Origin: Rickettsiales bacterium | Lineage (GTDB): Bacteria > Pseudomonadota > Alphaproteobacteria > Rickettsiales > UBA1997 | Direction of reading: 5' to 3' | Length of the DNA stretch: 7,726 nucleotides | NCBI GenBank assembly: GCA_031269065.1 | Contig: JAIRWJ010000066.1 | Location: 1-7,726, forward strand | Part shown: one piece after another, positions 1 to 6,277 of the stretch | Numbering within the stretch: the first letter of the stretch is position 1 | Layout of the letters: each line of letters opens with the position of its first letter | Made by a program: the position numbers and the translations under genes | The notes under the pieces: model-generated | Seen by the model: only the letters and a program-made list of their open reading frames with translations | Database searches by the model: none | What the model was told of the DNA's origin: nothing

Positions 1-1470
1 AAGACTTTTGATGGGAAAAGGGTTTTCAATGACATTAGTTTTATTTTAAACGATGGTGACAGGCTTGGCCTTGTGGGTAGGAACGGCTCGGGCAAGTCGA
101 CGCTGCTAAAGATTATAGCGGGGAAGCTATCTCATGATGAAGGTACTGTCGTCACATCAAGGAATTACCGCATAGGTTACCTGGAACAACACCTTAATTT
201 TGGTGGACAGACTTTGCTTGATGAGGCCTGCCGAGCGTTGCCGGAGTACAGGAGTGGAAATTTCTGGGAGGCTGAAAAAGCTCTACGGAATATGGGTTTT
301 TCCTCCGAAGAAATATATAAATCTCCCCAGGAACTTTCTGGAGGATGGCAGATCAGACTGAACCTCACAAAGCTACTTCTATCCGAGCCCGATTTGCTTC
401 TACTAGATGAGCCAACCAACTATTTAGATGTCATTTCCCTTAGATGGCTAAAAAAGTTTCTAGTGGATTTGAAGAAATCATTCATCATTGTGACTCACGA
501 TAGAAGTTTTATGAATGACATTGTAAATTATACTCTCATGATCCACCGGGGAGTGTCTAAGAAAATTGCTGGTAATGTCGACGATATGTGCCGGCAAATC
601 AAGGAAGAGGAGGAGATATACGAAAAAACCCGTCTGAACGAGGGTAAAAAACGCGACCAAATACAGAAGTACATCGATAGGTTCAGATATAAGGCTACAC
701 TAGCCAAACAGGTGCAATCTAAAATAAAAATGCTTGATAGGCAGGAAAAAAAGCAAAAACTAACTGACCTGCAGAATCTAGAATTTGAATTCAGTTTCAA
801 AGATACCATTACCAATAGACCTCTGGTTGAGCTCAGCAACCTGAAATTTTCCTACAGCAGTGGTAGAATTTTGATAGGGAATCTATCCTACAAGATAGAA
901 ATTGGTGACAGAATATGTGTAGTTGGTAGGAATGGTGCGGGCAAATCGACTCTGCTAAGACTTCTGGCGGGAGAAATCGAACAAAATTCCGGCAAAATCC
1001 ATGTCAACGAAAAGACCAGTATTGGATACTTTGGCCAGATGAATGTCGACAGGCTGGACCTGTCCAACTCTCTGGAGGAGGAACTCCAGAAAGTGGATAG
1101 GTATATTCCTAAAAATAGAGTTCTGAGTGTAGCCGGAGTGATGATGTTCAGCGGAGATGATCACACCAAAAAGCTAGCTGTTCTCAGTGGTGGAGAGAGG
1201 AGCAGGGTCCTTCTGGGTAAAATAATACTCCAGCCCTGTAATCTACTTCTGCTGGACGAGCCAACTAACCATCTAGACATGGAAAGTTGTATCTCCCTGG
1301 CCGAATCATTGACCAGCTTTCCAGGAGCCAGTGTCACTGTTACCCACGAGGAGGATTTTTTAAGAAATGTGGCGACTAGGCTGATTGTGTTCGATAATAA
1401 TAGAGTTTTCCCTTTTGAAGGAAAATATGAAGATTTTCTAAGAGAAGTCGGCTACAGTAATGAGGACTAA
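1..1470 (+). CDS. ABC-F family ATPase, YheS-like (5' end cut by window)
   Basis: Soluble twin-ATPase protein of the ABC-F family; members bind ribosomes and act on translation, and none has membrane segments. The frame is open from base 1, so the real start lies upstream. By comparison with E. coli YheS about 8-10 residues are missing, and the internal GTG at 73 is only a Walker A-region codon. The visible part is 489 residues. Domain 1 has Walker A GRNGSGKST (26-34), signature LSGGWQIR (112-119), Walker B LLLLDEPTNYLD (132-143) and the His switch in VTHDRSF (H166). A basic, helical interdomain linker (about 189-254) contains YIDRFRYKAT...AKQVQSKIKMLDR, which closely resembles the YheS linker. 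Domain 2 repeats the set: GRNGAGKST (309-317), LSGGERSR (395-402), LLLLDEPTNHLD (415-426), H449. Both catalytic Glu residues are present. It lacks the roughly 110-residue C-terminal extension of E. coli YheS. Uup is the main alternative name. The kinase gene follows 76 bp downstream. Confidence 0.93.
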   Translation, partial: KTFDGKRVFNDISFILNDGDRLGLVGRNGSGKSTLLKIIAGKLSHDEGTVVTSRNYRIGYLEQHLNFGGQTLLDEACRALPEYRSGNFWEAEKALRNMGFSSEEIYKSPQELSGGWQIRLNLTKLLLSEPDLLLLDEPTNYLDVISLRWLKKFLVDLKKSFIIVTHDRSFMNDIVNYTLMIHRGVSKKIAGNVDDMCRQIKEEEEIYEKTRLNEGKKRDQIQKYIDRFRYKATLAKQVQSKIKMLDRQEKKQKLTDLQNLEFEFSFKDTITNRPLVELSNLKFSYSSGRILIGNLSYKIEIGDRICVVGRNGAGKSTLLRLLAGEIEQNSGKIHVNEKTSIGYFGQMNVDRLDLSNSLEEELQKVDRYIPKNRVLSVAGVMMFSGDDHTKKLAVLSGGERSRVLLGKIILQPCNLLLLDEPTNHLDMESCISLAESLTSFPGASVTVTHEEDFLRNVATRLIVFDNNRVFPFEGKYEDFLREVGYSNED

Positions 1471-1546
1471 TTTTAACTATACATACAGTTGTTATGTTTA
1501 AAATATATTATTGGATTTTTTAAGATATTAATGTAACATTCACTGA

Positions 1547-2926
1547 GTGTGGATTAACCAAAATAAAAACGTGAGTGATTCAGCCGGGGCGGAGTTAGAA
1601 GAAGAGTTAGAAGACTTGAGAAAGGCTAAACTAGGAGAGACTAAGTTATTTTCTAGTATAACTCTAAATGGTGGTCTTCTTAGATTTGGCGAAAAGGATG
1701 TTGAGAGAATCGGTGATGGCTCTTCTGGGGAGGTATTTAAGGTCTACAGTGGGGATCCTGGGGAAAGAGGAAGTTACTTTATATTGAAAGAACAAAGATA
1801 TCGCCCAATACCAGGAGTTGACGATGGAGAATCAGAATATTTTGAGGAATACCAAAAATCCCCATTCAATTCGGCTTCTCTCCTAAAAATACACCATATC
1901 ACAGCAAGTAAAAGGTTTTCCATTTTAGAATATTGCGAACAAGGGGATTTATGGAGTCTAGATCGCAGTGATGCCAGGGAAATATGCGAGGATCCCTACG
2001 AACTGGGCAGGTTTGTAGATGGAATAGATGAGCTCCACAAAAGAGGATACGTTCACAGAGATATAAAACCAGCTAATATTTTTTTAAAGAAAAAGGGGAA
2101 AAACAAAACTTTGGTGATCGGCGACCTGGGCACCATAAAAAAATGTGAAAATGACTACATGGGCTTCGTAAATGTTGGAAGCCCATGTTATGCGTCTCCT
2201 GAATTTATCGGGGGATCGGAAATGAGCGATCTAAGGAAGGCCGATGTATATTCCATTGGAATGACATTTTTTGAAATACTTGCGCTTAAAAAAGAGGAAA
2301 AACTCGTAGACGTTTTTTCCGCAAAATATGGATATTTTGGGGTGTATATATCAACTATTGCTAGAGAGGACCCAGATAAATTCAGGGAAATAATTTCAGG
2401 TAAACTTGACGAAGTGGTGCCGCCCCTAAAAGCGAGTCTAAAGGAATTAGTTGAAAGGGCAACTGATCCAGATCTCAATAAAAGACCCAGTGTAGAGGAA
2501 TTGAAAATTATGGTTGAAAAGATAAAAATGGAAAAACAAAAAGAGGCAGAGAAGGAAAAAGAAAAGAGAAACGATACTGTGATCTCCAGAGAAAAAAATG
2601 GGGAAACGGGAACAAATAAAAAAACTGCAAGTGCAGCACCGGCGGTATCTTCCTTTTTAAATGCTTTTGGGAAAGGAGCTACAACAGCCACCAAACTGAG
2701 TATGGCAAAAAAGTCTCTGGCGACTGGACAGACATATGCTAACTCGGGTGGCAAAGCCCGGAAAGAAGCTCAAAATAGAGAAAATTCTTCGCTGGAGGTC
2801 CTTGTAAAAGGTACTAAAATGGCCACTGAGGCAACTACAATTGAGCCGGCTCCACCAGCCAGCTCAGCAACCAATACCCTAGCCCTCTCCAAAAAAGGCA
2901 ATCTGCCAAGCTCTCTATTGGGCTAG
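1547..2926 (+). CDS. Eukaryotic-type Ser/Thr protein kinase with low-complexity tail
   Basis: Predicted active protein kinase of 459 residues that transfers phosphate from ATP to Ser/Thr; the substrate is unknown. In order: an acidic helical N-terminus (about 15-32); glycine loop GDGSSGEV (56-63); ATP lysine K81 in FILKEQ; a helix-C glutamate, probably E100 or E101; hinge LEYCEQGDL; catalytic loop HRDIKPAN (170-177, D172); metal-binding DLG in place of DFG (D193); SPE in place of APE (217-219); DVYSIG (233-238); and the subdomain XI arginine R313. After about residue 325 comes a Lys/Glu-rich, possibly coiled-coil stretch (326-350), then an Ala/Ser/Thr-rich tail (about 360-445). No membrane segment, PASTA or TPR repeat is visible, so it is either cytosolic or exported without a Sec signal. 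The start is uncertain: a TGA lies just before GTG 1547, no Shine-Dalgarno site is obvious there, GTG 1571 and TTG 1616 are alternatives, and no in-frame ATG precedes the kinase domain. Confidence 0.9.
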   Translation: MWINQNKNVSDSAGAELEEELEDLRKAKLGETKLFSSITLNGGLLRFGEKDVERIGDGSSGEVFKVYSGDPGERGSYFILKEQRYRPIPGVDDGESEYFEEYQKSPFNSASLLKIHHITASKRFSILEYCEQGDLWSLDRSDAREICEDPYELGRFVDGIDELHKRGYVHRDIKPANIFLKKKGKNKTLVIGDLGTIKKCENDYMGFVNVGSPCYASPEFIGGSEMSDLRKADVYSIGMTFFEILALKKEEKLVDVFSAKYGYFGVYISTIAREDPDKFREIISGKLDEVVPPLKASLKELVERATDPDLNKRPSVEELKIMVEKIKMEKQKEAEKEKEKRNDTVISREKNGETGTNKKTASAAPAVSSFLNAFGKGATTATKLSMAKKSLATGQTYANSGGKARKEAQNRENSSLEVLVKGTKMATEATTIEPAPPASSATNTLALSKKGNLPSSLLG

Positions 2927-2980
2927 AGGTATAGAAATTTTGCTCCCGTTCCCTATTCTTTAGCCCCAATTTCGCTTTTT
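2918..2980 (+). terminator. Possible Rho-independent terminator of the kinase gene
   Basis: Bases 2918-2928 can pair with 2958-2969: 11 pairs including one G-U, with C2967 bulged and a 29-nt loop. The stem is followed by an interrupted T-rich stretch (2970-2980) ending in five T. The 5' arm contains the kinase stop codon. The long loop and broken T-run make this moderate evidence only. Confidence 0.35.
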
Positions 2981-3247
2981 ATATCCATAGACTCTTGAAA
3001 AAATAGGAAAAAACATCGATATAAAAAAACTTGAATAATACTCCGGTGGTAAAAAATGGGAATCTACTATGCAAACAGTACACCTCTGCCGATGTGCAGA
3101 AACTAGAGAGTATATAGAAAATATTTCAAGATATAGCAGTAAAAAGACGTAGATAGTGGTATGAAAGCAAGAACTATTAGACAGTTTCCTTCTAAAAACG
3201 CATGCCTTGCAAAATAAAAAGCAGCTTACTACAGTAGCACACGGGTT
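2927..3247. other. Gene-free spacer between kinase and tRNA
   Basis: This 321-bp stretch has no open frame of useful length on either strand. One + frame (about 3079-3170) gives a short hydrophilic run containing YTSADVQKLESI, then a stop, then KIFQDIAVKRRR and another stop. It could be the residue of a lost gene, but no family is recognisable. The left end holds the possible kinase terminator and the right end a possible tRNA promoter; nothing else stands out. Confidence 0.5.
3207..3235 (+). promoter_or_regulatory. Possible sigma-70-type promoter for tRNA-Gly
   Basis: TTGCAA (3207-3212, four of six consensus bases) and TACAGT (3230-3235, four of six) are 17 bp apart. This would place the transcription start near 3242, a few bases before the mature 5' end of the tRNA at 3248. 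Spacing and location fit well, but the hexamers are imperfect and chance matches are common in AT-rich DNA. Confidence 0.35.
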
Positions 3248-3323
3248 GCGAGTGTAGCTCAGCTGGTAGAGTATAACCTTGCCAAGGTTGGGGTCGCGCG
3301 TTCAAGTCGCGTCACTCGCACCA
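3248..3323 (+). tRNA. trnG: tRNA-Gly (anticodon GCC)
   Basis: A complete 76-nt cloverleaf with the CCA tail encoded. The acceptor stem GCGAGTG (3248-3254) pairs perfectly with CACTCGC (3313-3319). The D arm is GCTC/GAGT around AGCTGGTA. The anticodon stem TAACC/GGTTG encloses the loop TTGCCAA, with anticodon GCC at 3281-3283. The variable loop is GGGTC. The T arm is GCGCG/CGCGT around TTCAAGT. Discriminator A3320 precedes CCA 3321-3323. The anticodon-loop and variable-region sequence matches the bacterial tRNA-Gly(GCC) pattern; it reads GGC and GGU codons. A run of seven T (3352-3358) lies downstream, but no convincing hairpin precedes it. The last 12 nt overlap, on the opposite strand, the end of the helicase gene. 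Confidence 0.97.
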
Positions 3324-4610
3324 GGTTCTGATGAGCACGTCCCTGGCGCACTTTTTTTCACCTTCCACATTTTTGTAGAATTTCACTATTTTTCTATTTA
3401 CTGTCAGTTTACTCAGGTCTAGGCTCCTAATGAAAATTCCATCTAGGTCCCGAGCTCGAGAAAGGGCAACGTATACCTGGCCCTCAGCAAACGAGTTTTT
3501 CAGATCGCATTCAATCCTGTCGATGGTCATCCCCTGGGACTTATGGACAGTCATTGCCCAGGCTAGAGCTAAGGGTATTTGGGTCATTGTTGCCATGGTT
3601 TCCAGTTCTCTGGTCTCATGGTTAAAACTCGATGTCTCCCAGGTTTCGGGAGCAATTGCGAATTCCTTTCCGTTCCCAAAATCTACCAGAGGGTAGGATT
3701 TCTTGGTCGAAAAGCCAGTTACTATGCCGATGGAGCCATTTATAATCCCGTCCTTTACATATGTATTCCGGAGCATCATGACTTGACTGCCAATTTTTAG
3801 TGTCAGAATCTCCTTGGCCAAACTACTTTTTCGAAATGTCTCGATTCTACCGGCATCTCCCATATATTTTGCCCTATAGGTCACTTCCTTTGAAGGAAGA
3901 AAATTTAGTCTGTCCAGGTTAATTTTTTCAACCAGCAGATTATGGGTTGACAGCACAGTGGGTTCTATAGCTCCTCTGGACTCCAAATTGGAACGTTCCA
4001 TCAGAAGACCTAGGTCATTTTCATTGACAATACCCTGCCTTAGATTATCTAGCAACCCAACAAAACGCCTATCCCGCTGTCTGAAAATTTCTCTAAGAAT
4101 TATTGTCTCTATGGCGGCCTCGCTCCAAATCCTGCTTTCGAAGCAATAGTTGTTGCTTTTAACCGGTGGCAATTGGAAAAAATCCCCAAAGAGAATAATC
4201 TGTATTCCCCCAAAGGGTCTATTGCTATCTCTAACAAGCCTGAGCAACTCATCCAGCATTTCAAACGTTTCCCTGGAAAGCATAGATACCTCATCGATAG
4301 CCAATACCTCCGTACCCAGAATTTTCTTTCTGACATTTATACCTCTGGCCGATAGTATCTTTTTAGCTATTTCCCTCACCGGAATTTCTTCCTTGCCAAG
4401 ATTTGCCCAGGAATGGAGTGTCGTTCCACCAACATTGATAGCGGCTACTCCGGTTGTTGCGGTTATTTGTATGTTTTTATTCTTTATTGTCTTCAGGTAG
4501 TTCAGAACGTAGGACTTACCGGTACCAGCTGCCCCCGTGACAAAAACATTATTCCCTACCAGAATACTATCTACCGCTAGCCTCTGCGAAATGGACAGAT
4601 ATGAATACAC
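3312..4610 (-). CDS. Pif1/RecD-like superfamily 1B DNA helicase
   Basis: ATP-driven helicase of 432 residues, expected from its family to move 5' to 3' on single-stranded DNA and to act in replication or repair. Visible motifs in order: Walker A GAAGTGKS (26-33); motif Ia TATTGVAA near 50-57; Walker B AIDEVSM (104-110, D106, E107); motif III FGDFFQLPPV (141-150); REIFRQ (173-178); motif V/UvrD_C-like MTVHKSQGMTID (353-364); and motif VI VYVALSRARD (379-388, arginine finger R385). The core is complete; there is no large accessory domain. The start is GTG at 4610, with AAAGG at 4618-4622 seven bases upstream. It lies 12 nt after lolA, so it is probably the last gene of a dut-lolA-helicase operon. 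The final codons (W430, C431, E432) and the stop are read antisense to the tRNA-Gly 3' end. This is not RecD of RecBCD: it is too short and has no recB or recC beside it. Confidence 0.93.
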   Translation of the reverse strand: MYSYLSISQRLAVDSILVGNNVFVTGAAGTGKSYVLNYLKTIKNKNIQITATTGVAAINVGGTTLHSWANLGKEEIPVREIAKKILSARGINVRKKILGTEVLAIDEVSMLSRETFEMLDELLRLVRDSNRPFGGIQIILFGDFFQLPPVKSNNYCFESRIWSEAAIETIILREIFRQRDRRFVGLLDNLRQGIVNENDLGLLMERSNLESRGAIEPTVLSTHNLLVEKINLDRLNFLPSKEVTYRAKYMGDAGRIETFRKSSLAKEILTLKIGSQVMMLRNTYVKDGIINGSIGIVTGFSTKKSYPLVDFGNGKEFAIAPETWETSSFNHETRELETMATMTQIPLALAWAMTVHKSQGMTIDRIECDLKNSFAEGQVYVALSRARDLDGIFIRSLDLSKLTVNRKIVKFYKNVEGEKKCARDVLIRTWCE

Positions 4611-4622
4611 CGAACTACCTTT

Positions 4623-5282
4623 CTACTTCCTATTTCTATAGACTCGCGGATTCCTAAATACAAACACTTTCTCGTCTATATTTAGATTTATCTCAGTATT
4701 CACTAATTTCAGAGATATTCTCTGGTCATCATCGACCATAATGGCAATTTCCAAGAGATTTTCTACCTTTTTATCAAAGATATACTCTATTCTATAATCC
4801 ATTTCGTCTTCTATAACTTCAGTGATAATAATACAGCTTTCTCTAGAGCATGTAACTCCGAGAATATCTGAGTCAAGATTTTCCAAACTCTGACCATTAT
4901 CTAGAAGAAATACCAGAGGGATCTTTGAGGCAGGCAGGACCGAAATCTCATCAAGCTCTTGATCATAGTAGTTTATAACACCACCATTGCTGATAAAAAG
5001 GCTTTTAGGAGGGCTGATGTATTCAAATTTTAATTTGCCCGGCCTAGATATTTGGAATGTGCCCCAGGAGTCGTTCTGACCAGGGCCATTGGACTGATAG
5101 AAATCACTTTTTATGGTTTTTATATTTCTGAAGTAGGCATTAGCCTTATTGACCACAGTTCTGCCTGTTGTGCCCAATCCGCTCAGGCTGGAAGTATATT
5201 TTTCGGTTGAGAAGGCTTCTCTACAGTCCATAGTTAAGCTTAGAAAGAGTATAATTACCCCGGCGGACCACAATTTTTTCAC
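4623..5282 (-). CDS. lolA: LolA-family periplasmic outer-membrane lipoprotein carrier
   Basis: A 219-residue protein of the LolA fold, which carries lipoproteins across the periplasm from LolCDE to the outer membrane. The N-terminus is a Sec signal peptide: basic MKKLW, a hydrophobic core to about residue 18, and probable cleavage near 25. C20 is not in a good lipobox (LTMDC), so a lipoprotein is unlikely. Family features are the N-terminal helix region (about 40-60); GTFQISRPGKLKFEY (74-88); SPPKSLFISNGGVINYYDQEL (90-110); and IPLVFLL (121-127), in the order and spacing usual for alphaproteobacterial LolA. A conserved-looking C145/C150 pair may form a disulfide. The GTG start overlaps the dut stop in GTGA (5279-5282), which points to translational coupling. 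A weak GGGGA lies four bases before the start. The free-living gene neighbours of lolA (ftsK, xth or rarA) are absent. Confidence 0.87.
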   Translation of the reverse strand: MKKLWSAGVIILFLSLTMDCREAFSTEKYTSSLSGLGTTGRTVVNKANAYFRNIKTIKSDFYQSNGPGQNDSWGTFQISRPGKLKFEYISPPKSLFISNGGVINYYDQELDEISVLPASKIPLVFLLDNGQSLENLDSDILGVTCSRESCIIITEVIEDEMDYRIEYIFDKKVENLLEIAIMVDDDQRISLKLVNTEINLNIDEKVFVFRNPRVYRNRK

Positions 5283-5719
5283 AAAATCCCCGTTGAACCA
5301 AAGCCGTCGGTCTCTCTGTCCGTCGAGTCCAGAGAGGATACGACATTGATTTCCGCTCTTTCATACCTAGCTATAACCATCTGCGCCAGCCGCATACAGT
5401 TTTTAACCACAAAATCTTCCTTTCCCTTATTTATCATTATCATACCAAGTTCCCCCCTATAGTCCGAATCAACAGTACCAGGTGCATTTAGCACCACAAT
5501 CCCATTTTTCAGCGATAGTCCAGACCTAGACCTTATCTGGGCCTCATAGTCATCTGGCAACGCCATTGCCAAACCAGTTTTAAACAATTCTATTTCACCA
5601 ACTCTGAACAACTTTTCATCACCATCCAGCAACACATGTAAATCCAGTCCAGCCGAGCCACTTGTTTTGTACTGGGGTATCACAGCTCTCGGATCTAATT
5701 TTTTAAACTTTATCTGCAT
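5279..5719 (-). CDS. dut: dUTP diphosphatase (dUTPase)
   Basis: Trimeric dUTPase of 146 residues that hydrolyses dUTP to dUMP and pyrophosphate, keeping uracil out of DNA and supplying dUMP for thymidylate synthesis. All five family motifs are present: motif I SGSAGLDLH (20-28); motif II RSRSGLSLKNG (63-73); motif III LNAPGTVDSDYRGELG (77-92) with catalytic D84 and uracil-stacking Y87; motif IV RLAQMVI (110-116); and motif V RETDGFGSTG (135-144), the flexible tail that closes over the nucleotide. Length is normal for the family and the protein looks active. It starts with ATG at 5719, the only visible ATG start in the window, with no clear Shine-Dalgarno site. It is the first gene of the dut-lolA-helicase run. 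A TTGTCA (complement of 5784-5789) lies upstream, but no good -10 box follows it. Confidence 0.96.
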   Translation of the reverse strand: MQIKFKKLDPRAVIPQYKTSGSAGLDLHVLLDGDEKLFRVGEIELFKTGLAMALPDDYEAQIRSRSGLSLKNGIVVLNAPGTVDSDYRGELGMIMINKGKEDFVVKNCMRLAQMVIARYERAEINVVSSLDSTDRETDGFGSTGIL

Positions 5720-5797
5720 AGCAACAAATTCTGTAGACCAGCGCCATTCTAGTGCTGAAATACTTAAATGGCAATAGAGTTATTGACAAACTGAACA

Positions 5798-5822
5798 GGG
5801 ATTAATAACCTTCCGCATATAC
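5798..5822 (+). repeat. Imperfect inverted repeat, arm 1
   Basis: The reverse complement of this 25-bp arm matches 6055-6077 at 21 of 23 aligned bases, with a 2-nt insertion (GC) in this arm. The core GGAAGGTTAT is identical. Weaker similarity seems to extend about 20 bp further into the space between the arms. Arm 1 could be the right end of the IS1-like element (about 30 bp past the transposase stop) or an inverted duplicate of a piece of the transposase gene: on the + strand it reads INNLPHILAY, like the EIDNLPYTL of the remnant. Confidence 0.6.
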
Positions 5823-5852
5823 TAGCATACCAGTTTGAATCCCCAGTAGAAT

Positions 5853-6123
5853 TCATTGGGCAGAAGTAGTAGATTGTTGCAATAGCAACCAGAGCATCTC
5901 TAGGGATTTGCTGAATCTTCTGGTCCTCCTGCTGAGTCTAGCCAGGTAATTTCTAATTCTCGAGTTTATGGATTCTACAGAGCAGGTTTCAGATTTACTG
6001 GCTATGTGTTTACTGCAGAATAACCTGGACTAATGTTACAGCTTGAATGTTAAAGTATATGGAAGGTTATCAATCTCACTGCACAAAACCGTTTCAGTGC
6101 TTTTTTATCCCATATTTTCGGAA
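5853..6123 (-). pseudogene. Decayed IS1-family transposase (C-terminal part)
   Basis: Reading the - strand from 6029 to 5853 gives 58 open codons ending at TGA 5855-5853. They contain SKHIASKSETCSVE followed by NSRIRNYLARLSRRT and FSKSLEML. This pattern (H-x-x-SK, then ...R-x-x-LARL-x-R-x-x-x-x-SKS-x-E) is the C-terminal signature of IS1-family DDE transposases such as InsB. Upstream, the same frame continues through TAG (6032-6030) and TAA (6038-6036) as STETV, SEIDNLP and SRL, which align with the region around the second catalytic Asp. Another slip near 6100-6107 joins it to FRKYGIKK, resembling the G-x-R/K-S segment. The catalytic Asp position itself is altered. No N-terminal zinc-finger/HTH region is recognisable. 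It sits between lepB and the dut operon and cannot encode an active enzyme. Confidence 0.7.
6055..6077 (-). repeat. Imperfect inverted repeat, arm 2
   Basis: Partner of 5798-5822, with the identical core GGAAGGTTAT and flanking GTATAT. It lies inside the stretch that aligns with the transposase (coding EIDNLPYT on the - strand), so it need not be a terminal repeat of the element. The two arms enclose about 232 bp containing the conserved transposase C-terminus. Confidence 0.6.
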
Positions 6124-6277
6124 CTAGCCCGGAGGTAACCTCTAAGCAGTGGCACCTATCTCTACATACGCCATTTGCTGTCTAATCAGTTTTAACCAAT
6201 CCTTGAGCCAATGACGGAATATCCAACAAGTCTATCTCCCGTCTCTTGCCCAGTTTTTAAGATAGAAATTTAGGGAT

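Larger units (their letters stand above)
5720..6277. other. Long spacer between dut and lepB, mostly insertion-sequence debris
   Basis: No intact gene lies in these 558 bp. The central part (5853-6123) is a decayed IS1-family transposase and is flanked or overlapped by a pair of imperfect inverted repeats. The part next to lepB (6124-6277) has several short frames with stops in every direction. A fragment reading RLVGYSVIGSRIG on the - strand might be more of the transposase, but I could not align it with confidence. The dut promoter should lie at the low-coordinate end. Confidence 0.55.

Noticed and set aside
2188..2754. 188-codon open frame on the - strand inside the kinase gene
   Set aside because: It is a shadow of the purine-rich kinase coding strand. 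Its product is a Ser/Phe-rich, low-complexity sequence with no domain, while the + frame has all the kinase motifs.
3085..3100. TCTGC/GCAGA hairpin in the spacer as a regulatory RNA element
   Set aside because: A five-pair stem with a six-base loop is expected by chance, and no conserved riboswitch or small-RNA pattern surrounds it.
3321..3358. Terminator after tRNA-Gly
   Set aside because: There is a run of seven T, but the only pairing before it (CCAGG with CCTGG, 16-nt loop) would use the CCA tail of the tRNA and is not adjacent to the T-run.
4150..4500. 116-codon open frame on the + strand inside the helicase gene
   Set aside because: It runs antisense to the Walker A/Walker B part of the helicase, has no recognisable family, and is explained by codon complementarity.
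5783..5811. TTGACA at 5783-5788 as a + strand promoter
   Set aside because: The hexamer is perfect, but TAATAA/ATTAAT lies only 12-14 bp away, and no + strand gene follows; only IS debris lies downstream.
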